DNA of 64,000 nt, from NCBI GenBank assembly GCA_963819075.1, contig CAWFUP010000008.1, forward strand, positions 248,001 through 312,000. The letters are read 5' to 3'. Every line of letters starts with the position of its first letter. The first letter of the stretch is position 1. Origin of the DNA: CAVQBJ01 sp963819075 (GTDB lineage Bacteria > Actinomycetota > Thermoleophilia > Solirubrobacterales > Solirubrobacteraceae). Shown piece by piece: positions 57,541-64,000 of this stretch. The notes below the pieces were generated by a model. The model was not told the DNA's origin. It ran no database searches and was given only the letters and a program-made list of their open reading frames with translations. Made by a program: the position numbers and the translations under genes.

Positions 57541-58000
57541 AAAGCGCTCAGATCGAATAAGCCGTTCTGGACAACACCCGCCCGCCGCGCCCGACTCCGC
57601 GCACAGCACAGCCGCCGGTCCGTGCGCCGACAGGCGCGTTCTGGGATCAGAGCAGGACCGCGGCGCACGTGCGTGCATGCGGCAATAGGATCGCCCGCCG
57701 GCTCGGTGTCGGGACGATCGAGGCGGCGCCGAAGGACGCGCGCGGATCAGCTTGGACCTGCACGGCTCCCGACGATCGAAATCGCGGGAGAGCAGAACAA
57801 GGCGCCGGAGCAGGCGTTAGTTCCGCAATGGACGGCAGCCGCGCCCGCAATCGCCGCCAGCCCTGTTCTGCTTCGGCCTGGCTGTGCAGGCCCCCAGGCT
57901 ACGTTCCCGCGCGAAGGCGCTCTCGGGCGACGCGGTCCTAGTCGGCACTTGCGCTTTGCGGTGCTCATGCCGCGCCCGCGGCCGCGTGAGGCGGGAACTT
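57541..58000. other. Gap without supported genes
   Basis: All frames are short and lack consistent third-position bias. It may contain decayed DNA. No repeats or promoters stand out. Confidence 0.5.
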
Positions 58001-58531
58001 CTATACACCACCTGGATTGGCCTTGTCGTCGAGCGGAATCACGTCGCCGACGGTGATCGGGCGCGTAGCGCCGCCAGGGTAGGTGCCCTTGAGGATTAGG
58101 TCGATCGCGAAGATCTCGTTTGCGCTGTAGGTGATCGTGAAGGTCAGCTCGACCGACTGGTTCGTCGACACGTTATGAGCGGTCTTCTTGACCGGCGTGC
58201 CGACGAGCGGCCCGCCGTTATAGAGCAAGTAACTCGCCTCTGCGGCGACCGCCGAGAACGACCGACACGCCTGGATCGTTATGCGAAGCGCGTGACGCTT
58301 ATGTGTGACGGTCGTGGAGCCGCGCGTGGTGACGGCGAAACTCTGCTGCGCGTGACACGGGGGCGTCGTGTCGTAAGGAGCCTCCGAGGAACTCACTGAG
58401 GCCACCGGCTGTGCCAATGAGCTGCTCGCCGCACCCAAGCTGACGAGCAATGTGCCAGCCGCGAACAGGGCGAAGCGCAGTCTCGATCGACTACGAATGC
58501 GCGTCACGGAGTTCGGTACATCGGCAGCCAT
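58001..58531 (-). CDS. Small secreted protein
   Basis: The 176-residue product has a basic N-terminus and signal peptide (ALFAAGTLLVSLGAASSSLAQ). A beta-rich mature domain follows, with two cysteines (PPCHAQQSFAVTT, IQACRSFS) and the stretch VELTFTITYSANEIFAIDLIL. No family is recognised. It lies within the accessory region and is not obviously phage-related. Confidence 0.6.
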   Translation of the reverse strand: MAADVPNSVTRIRSRSRLRFALFAAGTLLVSLGAASSSLAQPVASVSSSEAPYDTTPPCHAQQSFAVTTRGSTTVTHKRHALRITIQACRSFSAVAAEASYLLYNGGPLVGTPVKKTAHNVSTNQSVELTFTITYSANEIFAIDLILKGTYPGGATRPITVGDVIPLDDKANPGGV

Positions 58532-58659
58532 ATCGCGAAACCTGTCTCTTGTGTTAGAGGCGCTGTCGGCCTGGGCGCTGGTTCAGAGTCCGAAGCACGC
58601 GCGCACCATACTGGACTTCCCCCGGTTCCAGCCCCTTCGGGCTGCCCCATGACCGGTGG

Positions 58660-58809
58660 CTACGCCGTCGGGGCCGTGCTGCTGAGCGCGATGGTCGTTC
58701 CGAAGGCCCGCTCGATCAGCGCTGCCTCGCCGGCGGTCGGCGCATAGTCGGCGTAGATCAGGGTCGTCGCCGAAGGGATCGCGCGCGAATTGCCCAGTAC
58801 GAGAGCAAA
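58660..58809 (-). pseudogene. Remnant of a second tyrosine integrase C-terminus
   Basis: Its last 49 codons include SATTLIYADYAPTAGEAALI followed by ERAFG. The intact integrase has TTQIYADYMPGERESELIDDAF at the same place, including the catalytic tyrosine. Nothing upstream in any frame extends the similarity. It is in the same orientation as the intact gene. A perfect CAGCCC-cttc-GGGCTG hairpin (58629-58644) lies just past its stop. Confidence 0.65.
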
Positions 58810-58856
58810 TGCGATCGGCTGCGCTTCGGCCCGTCTGTCTGTGAGACTCCTTCGGG

Positions 58857-59144
58857 GTGTCCAGACGATTCGACCTCGACGCCGACGTGCGGTCAGCGAG
58901 CGCGGAGGAAGTGCTCGCTGCGTTGCACGAGCTCTTCCCCGACGCCGCGATCGAGACGACCGAGGCTGGGCTGCGGGTCCGCGTGCAACTCGTGGGCGAG
59001 AGCGCACGCGATCTCAACCGAGCAGTCCTATCAGCGCTGCGCCGGGTCGAGCGCCGCACGACGCTTCGGGCGGAGTGGAGCAGCGGCACGACTGTCGAGC
59101 GCTTCTTCGACTACGTCCCCAAGGGCATCCGGACGAGCGACTGA
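58857..59144 (+). CDS. Small cytoplasmic protein, function unknown
   Basis: The 95-residue product (DLDADVRSASAEEVLAALHE, ETTEAGLRVRVQLVGESARD, RTTLRAEWSSGTTVERFFDY) is balanced in composition with coding bias in this frame. It starts at a GTG without an obvious Shine-Dalgarno. I recognise no family. Confidence 0.5.
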   Translation: MSRRFDLDADVRSASAEEVLAALHELFPDAAIETTEAGLRVRVQLVGESARDLNRAVLSALRRVERRTTLRAEWSSGTTVERFFDYVPKGIRTSD

Positions 59145-59485
59145 CCGTGCATCGACGTTTCTCCGTAGCGCCGATCCCGCCACGTCCAAGGCAGGCGAGC
59201 CGTTACATGGCTGGCTTTCCTGGGCGATCCCGCCGTCGCCAGAGCGATGGCGCGACGCGCGATAGCCGAAGCCCGGAAGCGATCGCAGGGATGACGCTCG
59301 CAGGCCGGCGTATGAGGACGTGAGGACTGGCGGATCGACCGCCGTGCCGCCGGCTGTCCTCGGGGCCGTTCCTTACCGTCGATCGAACAGTCGAGGTCGT
59401 GCTGCCCCGGTGGCGTCGCCGACGGCTCGCGGGCGGCGACGAGCTGCGCCGGATCGGGCCGTGACCCTCGTCGGGTGAGCGACCC
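59145..59485. other. Gap without supported genes
   Basis: About 340 bp between the small plus-strand gene and a minus-strand gene end; no convincing frame or structure is seen. Confidence 0.5.
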
Positions 59486-59980
59486 TCAAACCTCATCACC
59501 AAGCGTGGCCCAGACGACGTCCATGATTTTTCGAGCCGCAAGGTTCGCTGGGTAACGCCCGTCTTCCTTCCAGGGATGAAAGCCCCAGCTGTTGGCCGTT
59601 CTCGGTGCTGCGTCGTAAGGCCAGAACTCCTCGTACATCTTCTCCTGCAGCGCGAAGTTCAAATCCATTACTCCATCGGCGGTCTCGATCCAGTAATGAC
59701 TCTCGTCGTCTCGAAATCGGTGTCGCCTCTTCGAGTATCGACATCGCACTCCCACGGTTGCCAGCGCCGAGGTACGCGGGTCTCGCTCGCAGAACTTGTA
59801 GGCCTGGCACATCCGCGCGCAATACCCGTTGAATGCCGGCGGAGGCCCTTCGTAGCTCCCGCGCTTTAGCTCGCCTGCAGCCTCGAGCTCAGCCACCGCG
59901 CGCTGAATACGGCGCCCCAGCTCATCAACTGGCACAAACCTGACCGAGGCCTTGTCGTTGCCGTCACGCCGCGCGATCAT
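59486..59980 (-). CDS. Transglutaminase-like (papain-fold) small protein
   Basis: The 164-residue protein has NGYCARMCQAYKFCER, then SHYWIETADGVMDLNFAL and WGFHPWKEDGRYP. The order Cys, then HxW with an acidic residue and DGxxDL, resembles small papain-like/transglutaminase-like hydrolases that are common in accessory regions. The resemblance is by eye only. Gene coding bias is weaker than in the core genes, consistent with acquired DNA. Confidence 0.55.
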   Translation of the reverse strand: MIARRDGNDKASVRFVPVDELGRRIQRAVAELEAAGELKRGSYEGPPPAFNGYCARMCQAYKFCERDPRTSALATVGVRCRYSKRRHRFRDDESHYWIETADGVMDLNFALQEKMYEEFWPYDAAPRTANSWGFHPWKEDGRYPANLAARKIMDVVWATLGDEV

Positions 59981-60073
59981 CGCTGGCGATCCTACACCCA
60001 GCGAGCACTCGGCACGGAGGATCCGCGGGGAGCGTCAAGCCTGCGTGTGCGCCGCGCCCCGGGGCCGTCGCGG

Positions 60074-61423
60074 TCAGCTTTCGCCTGCGTCCGCTTCGTG
60101 CGAGGCCTCTGGAGCTGGCGCAACGCCGTCAGCGACAGCGCCCAGCACGACCAGCCCAACCTCGCCCTGGATATGCCCGGATGTGTTGCGAGCGGTCACA
60201 CGCCAGAGCACGGGCAGCGTCTGGCCCGACAGTGCCGGAGGAAGCGCCACCAAAAGCCGCTCCAAGCGGTGCCTCGTGTGAGGGCGGACGTTGAGCGGCG
60301 GAAAGCGCACCAGTGAGACGAATCGATCGACGCGCTCGATTTCGGGCTCCGCGGGCGCATGGGGAGAGCGTATGTCCAATGGGGTACTGATTAAGGACGC
60401 GGTAAAGCTGGCGCCCCACCGCGCTGGCCGTCTAGGCCTGAGGCGGCCGGCTGCGCCCGGCCGCGTATAGACCCACGTCGGATCGAGAGGCAGTGTCAGC
60501 TCGACGACCACGTCCTCGAAGTTGGAGTCGCTCTCGTTCACGACGACAGCGGTGAGCTGGGATTTCTCCTCCTCGATGTACTCGGCAGTAACCATCGACG
60601 CCCAGTGCTCGCGGACAGTGGCGACATATGTCTCGACCTCATCGGTGAACTCCCGACGCGACCTACTGTCTGCGTACCCAGAGAAATCCGGCAGGTCGAA
60701 CATCGAGCCCCGCTGCGGCGGTGCCGGCATCGACGAGAGCAGTGCTCGCCGTTCGTCACGTAGCCATGAGTCCCGAACAGCGTCAGACAGCTCGTCGGGC
60801 TCGATGATCTGCAGTTCGGAGGTGTCGAGGTCCACGGCCAGGTCAAGGGTCCTCGCCGTCGCCCGGCAGCGCTCGGTGAGCCTGGCAATGTCCGCCGCCT
60901 TGGCCGGCTCCGTCAGGCCGCCACGGCGCACATAGATGGTGCCGTCGGACAGTGTCTTGCCGTCGGGGTCCGACGATCCCTGATGCAGGTAGTAGATCGG
61001 GTCACCCGGCCGCGGGGGATCGATCGTGAGGAACAGGACGTGCTTGCCATCGAGCTCGACATAGTGAACGTCATATCGGAGCTCGAGTCCGACGAACCGC
61101 ACCAGCCAGTTCTCGATGTCTGCCGAGTCCCACAGCGTCACCCCGACGAGGTTCTGGGGTTCGACCCCGAGCAGAAGGTATGCGTGCCCCTCGGCGTGCC
61201 GGGCAGCAAGGATCAGATCGCGGTTGGCGAACCCGATCAAGTGCTTGGCCGTCGCAGCCGCCCCAGGCCTTGTCCGGAGGTCGTACCCTGTTTTCCACTC
61301 CAGGTATTCGGTCTCCTGAAGGCCGGGGTTATCCCGGATGTAGCGCACTATGGCTAGCCGCTCACTCGGCCGCCGCGCCAGCGCACTGAAGTCCGGTACC
61401 GGTGGGCTGTCTCCTTGAGACAT
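60074..61423 (-). CDS. AlbA_2 (Schlafen-like) ATP-binding domain protein
   Basis: The 449-residue protein has an N-terminal AlbA_2/divergent-AAA-type domain: ETEYLEWKTGYDLRTRPG, KHLIGFANRDLILAARHAEG, HAYLLLGVEPQNLVGV and YVRRGGLTEPA. The C-terminal half is beta-rich (VVVELTLPLDPTWVYTRP, TLPVLWRVTARNTSGHIQGEVG) and resembles a carbohydrate- or protein-binding sandwich. AlbA_2 proteins occur as regulators and in anti-phage or plasmid contexts. Its place in the accessory region suggests such a role. Codon bias is lower than in the chromosomal core. Confidence 0.75.
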   Translation of the reverse strand: MSQGDSPPVPDFSALARRPSERLAIVRYIRDNPGLQETEYLEWKTGYDLRTRPGAAATAKHLIGFANRDLILAARHAEGHAYLLLGVEPQNLVGVTLWDSADIENWLVRFVGLELRYDVHYVELDGKHVLFLTIDPPRPGDPIYYLHQGSSDPDGKTLSDGTIYVRRGGLTEPAKAADIARLTERCRATARTLDLAVDLDTSELQIIEPDELSDAVRDSWLRDERRALLSSMPAPPQRGSMFDLPDFSGYADSRSRREFTDEVETYVATVREHWASMVTAEYIEEEKSQLTAVVVNESDSNFEDVVVELTLPLDPTWVYTRPGAAGRLRPRRPARWGASFTASLISTPLDIRSPHAPAEPEIERVDRFVSLVRFPPLNVRPHTRHRLERLLVALPPALSGQTLPVLWRVTARNTSGHIQGEVGLVVLGAVADGVAPAPEASHEADAGES

Positions 61424-61724
61424 CTCGACAACTGAGGGTAGCTTGGGCCTCTAGAACCCGCGCGGTCCGCACGATCGCTTTGGTCCGCTGGTCCCTTCGT
61501 GTTGCGCGATCGCGTTGGCGACCAAGCACTCGTTGGTGGATCGGAGCCGATCTGCTCGGCCGAGCCGTCGGCGATCGTATTCGCCCAGGCAGAGGAGCCG
61601 GGCACCGCGGGCGGCGGCCGCTCCCTCTGCGGTTCCGTGAGAGGCGAACCACAGGCCACGACGCTGCGCGCTACGGGCACATGCGACCGCGGGTCCGGTG
61701 AGCCCGATGTGCGAGTCGCGCCAC
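61424..61724. other. Gap of about 300 bp without supported features
   Basis: Between the AlbA_2 gene start and the end of the secreted protein gene I see no coding frame with bias and no repeat. Confidence 0.5.
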
Positions 61725-63323
61725 TCAGTGAGTGGTGTGGCGCGCCAGGTTCGCGGTAACGGCGGTCGCGCCGGTGGCTGTGGCGTAGACGGTCAGCCGG
61801 GATGCTCCCCGGGCAATGTTGCTGAGGGTGAAGGTCGCGCGTGCGATGCCGTGCCGCGGCTTGATGCGTTTGCGGGCGAACGCGACGCGCTTGCGGCCGC
61901 GGTAGGCGTCGTAGCTGATCCAGACGCTTCCGTGCACGCCGGCGGGCACGTGCACGGTCAGCGTCAGGCGGGAGCGGTGCAGGCGGTGGGTGATCGTCAG
62001 CTTCGGCGCTGCCGGCTTGGTCTTCGTGTTTGTCATCGAGGTCGTGGTGGTAGCCGTCGTTGTGACGGCGGGGACCGTGACGGGGGTCGTGGCGACGTTG
62101 GTCCCCCCCTTGGCGGCGGCGTCGGTGAGCCACAGCCGTACCGAGTAGTTGCCGGGGCCCGGGGCCGTCAGCTGTCCGGTGCCGCTGTCGGCGAGCTGGA
62201 CCGGGGCTGTGCAACTGGCGGCGCACAGCTGCGCATAGGCTGCGGCGAGTGGCTGGGGCAGGCTCGCCGGGTTCGTCCATGCCAGGTTCACGGCATTTGA
62301 GCCGGGGCCGGCGGCCGTCGCTGTTAGTCCGGTGGGTGCGGGCGGCCCGTTGTTGTCGATCACCACCGTCGGCGATGTCGCGGTCGTCGTGTTCCCGGCG
62401 GCGTCGGTTACTGAGATCGTGATCGTCTGCGGCCCGTCGGGCAGACGCGTGGTGTCCACGTTCTGCTGCTGGCCGTTGAGCTGCGGGCATGGCGTCGCCT
62501 GGGTGTAGTCGCAGCCTTGGGGCATCGTGTAAAGCGTCGAGGAGGGCCCGGCGATCGACCAGTTGGCGATCCCGCTGACGTCGCTGGCGCTGAACATCAG
62601 CGGCACCGTGCCCGACACCACCCCGCCGCTCCACAACAGGCCGCTCTCGCCGCTGATAGACGGCGTGGCCGACTCGGTCAGTGTCACCGACGCCGAGTAC
62701 ATGTCCGCCTGCGCGTCGAGATATCCGCCGGCTCCGTTCTGGCAGCCGGTGTCGCCCGGGCTGTCCGGTTGGCATTTGATGCCGAAGAACAGGCCGCTGG
62801 TGTCAAGCCCGGTGAAGGTCTGGGGGATCTGGTTGTTGGGCAGCTGGCAGTAGTAGTTGTTTGCGAAGGTTCCTTGGCAGGTCTCGATGGACGCTCCCTT
62901 GGCCTGGAACATCCCGACGATGAAGTCGGCGCGGCCGGGGAAGATTCCGATGGCGCTGTAGAACGTGACGGCGGTGATCGTCGTGCCGGCGGGCGCGGTG
63001 AACGTCCAGCCCGCCTGCGTTCCGGCGGGCGTCACGGTGTCGTTGCTGACGTCTTGGGCGTACAGCGCGCCCTCGTCGTTGGTGGGGCTGGTGAAGTGGC
63101 TGCCGGCGCCGGGAGTGGTCTGCCCGACCAGGGGTCCGCCGCATTGGTTGCCAACGGCCAGGTCGGACGGCTCGCTATCGCTCTGGGTCCATTGCCCCGG
63201 TGTGCTGTAGGGGCTGCACGCCGTCGACGCATAGCTCCCGGCGTGCGCCAGTGCCGGCAATCCCAGTAGGAATAGGCTGCTGGCCAGTGTGATGCGGGCG
63301 GCGCGCCGCCGGGCGGGGCTCAT
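61725..63323 (-). CDS. Large secreted beta-rich protein
   Basis: The 532-residue product starts with a signal peptide (ITLASSLFLLGLPALAHAG). It then has several Cys-containing beta segments, an Ig-like stretch (DGPQTITISVTDAAGNTTTA), a fibronectin-like part (PPAPTGLTATAAGPGSNAVN), a Thr-rich linker and a basic C-terminal beta domain (KPRHGIARATFTLSNIARG). A related C-terminal domain (basic, RVLLAITES) ends the neighbouring subtilase. The ATG overlaps that gene's stop (ATGA), so the two are co-expressed. It may be a substrate or partner of the protease. Confidence 0.7.
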   Translation of the reverse strand: MSPARRRAARITLASSLFLLGLPALAHAGSYASTACSPYSTPGQWTQSDSEPSDLAVGNQCGGPLVGQTTPGAGSHFTSPTNDEGALYAQDVSNDTVTPAGTQAGWTFTAPAGTTITAVTFYSAIGIFPGRADFIVGMFQAKGASIETCQGTFANNYYCQLPNNQIPQTFTGLDTSGLFFGIKCQPDSPGDTGCQNGAGGYLDAQADMYSASVTLTESATPSISGESGLLWSGGVVSGTVPLMFSASDVSGIANWSIAGPSSTLYTMPQGCDYTQATPCPQLNGQQQNVDTTRLPDGPQTITISVTDAAGNTTTATSPTVVIDNNGPPAPTGLTATAAGPGSNAVNLAWTNPASLPQPLAAAYAQLCAASCTAPVQLADSGTGQLTAPGPGNYSVRLWLTDAAAKGGTNVATTPVTVPAVTTTATTTTSMTNTKTKPAAPKLTITHRLHRSRLTLTVHVPAGVHGSVWISYDAYRGRKRVAFARKRIKPRHGIARATFTLSNIARGASRLTVYATATGATAVTANLARHTTH

Positions 63324-64000
63324 GTTCGCAGGGTCGTTGTCGGGCTGGTCGTCTTGCTCTCGGTTATTGCCAGCAACACGCGCGTGGGGCGCGCGGTGCG
63401 CACGCGCAGCGTGAGCCGCTTGCCGGTCAGGGTGCGTGGGTGGCGATGGCGGTAGATGAGCTTGGCGTGCAGACGCGCGCCGGCGGGCATCCTGGCCAGC
63501 GTGATGCTCAGCACGCCGTGGTGCCAGGTCCAGCGCTTGACGGCCGGCGCGGCCAGCGGCGCTGTCCTGGGTGGTGTCGGTGGTGGTGGGGGGATGGGCG
63601 TCGGGGCGAAGCTGGTCGTGGACTGCGTGGTGGTGGTGGTCGTGGTGGTCGGGATGTTGGCGTTGCCCTGGCTGACGATCGAGCCGAGGTTGTCGGCTTG
63701 GAATGCGGCGGCGACGTTCAGGAAGCCGTTGGTCTCGTTCTGGATCAGCAGCTGCTCGGCGGCGCTGGCCTTGAGCTTGGGGTCATAGCTCATCAGCGCG
63801 ACGATGACCGCGGAGGTGAACGCTGAGGCCTGTGAGGTGCCGTTGTCGCCCGAGAGCGGCTCGTACACGTCGGTGAACGGGTCGGCCATGTCGAGGTTGC
63901 AACCGGGCGCGTACAGCGTTGCGGTCGCCGAGAACGAGCAGATCCCATTCGACGGATCGCCCGCCCCGACCGCCAGCACCCCTGGCTCGACGCCGGGCTG
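63320..64000 (-). CDS. Subtilisin-like serine protease, 5' end outside window
   Basis: The C-terminal part of an S8 protease is present, running off the right edge. The catalytic serine lies in DNGTSQASAFTSAVIVALMS, preceded by LYAPGCNLDMADPF, the usual spacing. A Thr/Pro-rich linker then leads to a basic beta domain (RTWHH-type region, LHAKLIYRHRHPRTLTGKRL). Asp and His of the triad would be upstream of the window. It is probably exported. It overlaps the next gene by 4 nt. Confidence 0.8.
   Translation of the reverse strand, partial: QPGVEPGVLAVGAGDPSNGICSFSATATLYAPGCNLDMADPFTDVYEPLSGDNGTSQASAFTSAVIVALMSYDPKLKASAAEQLLIQNETNGFLNVAAAFQADNLGSIVSQGNANIPTTTTTTTTQSTTSFAPTPIPPPPPTPPRTAPLAAPAVKRWTWHHGVLSITLARMPAGARLHAKLIYRHRHPRTLTGKRLTLRVRTARPTRVLLAITESKTTSPTTTLRT

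Noticed and set aside
58580..58600. A second tRNA T-arm near the integrase remnant (GGTTCAGAGTCC)
   Set aside because: It has one base too many for the invariant T-loop and no pairing arms.

Overview
This is a very GC-rich chromosomal window from a bacterium, most likely an actinobacterium of the class Thermoleophilia (Solirubrobacterales-like). The hints are strong G/C bias at third codon positions, abundant GTG starts with GTGA stop/start overlaps, an actinobacterial HadA/HadB-type dehydratase pair, and a secreted protein at 50.3-51.2 kb with the N-terminal LTYANVVASLALFLGLGG signature that I associate with that class. The taxonomic call is inference. A recurring feature is a TANNNT -10 box only 6-9 nt upstream of the start codon (rpsA, polA, trpF, hisIE, yqeY, hrcA, the SRAP gene and others), which implies widespread leaderless transcripts.

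Layout. 0-5 kb (minus): a truncated polytopic membrane protein, a lytic transglycosylase, coaE and rpsA with a repetitive Ala/Glu tail. 5-8.4 kb: a geranylgeranyl-reductase-like flavoprotein, and a MocR/GntR regulator divergent from an AhpD-like protein. 8.7-15.1 kb: polA, an ACT-domain malic enzyme, a TIGR01777-type epimerase and an orphan branched-chain amino-acid-type binding lipoprotein. 15.2-24 kb (minus): a his-trp supercluster hisIE-trpE-trpG-trpD-trpC-htrA-trpF-trpB-trpA, with an HtrA protease between trpC and trpF. 24.1-26.9 kb: yqeY-phoH-ybeY-era. 27-34.7 kb: an amidohydrolase, a secreted Ig-like/TIG protein, hrcA-dnaJ-prmA, a dehydratase pair, an abasic-site-crosslinking SRAP protein and ssb.

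34.2-43.3 kb (minus) is the most unusual core-side region. It carries ssb, two large VirD4/TraD-like ATPases that each continue in frame into a replication-relaxation-like C-terminal module, an orphan OmpR-type regulator and an unrecognised protein. It looks like DNA-transfer or DNA-processing machinery without visible pilus or relaxase genes. 43.5-52.6 kb holds secreted proteins (including a tandem paralogous pair), an HD phosphohydrolase, an SF2 helicase, a degenerate phosphopantetheinyl-transferase-like protein, two tiny coupled ORFs behind an AT-rich island, and a class-2-like lipase.

52.6-61.4 kb is accessory DNA. It has a tyrosine integrase with an excisionase beside a partial tRNA T-arm (probable attachment site), an intact IS1182-like transposase, an ABM-cupin fusion, a remnant of a second integrase, a transglutaminase-like small protein and an AlbA_2/Schlafen-type ATP-binding protein. 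61.7-64 kb encodes a secreted beta-rich protein overlapping the end of a subtilisin-like protease that runs off the right edge.

Many otherwise well-conserved genes are interrupted by single-base indels: polA, malic enzyme, epimerase, trpA, trpB, trpC, trpD, both ATPases and others. Because these include essential or core genes with the reading frame restored just downstream, I read them mainly as sequence or assembly errors rather than gene decay. Gene spans are given over the whole frameshifted gene.
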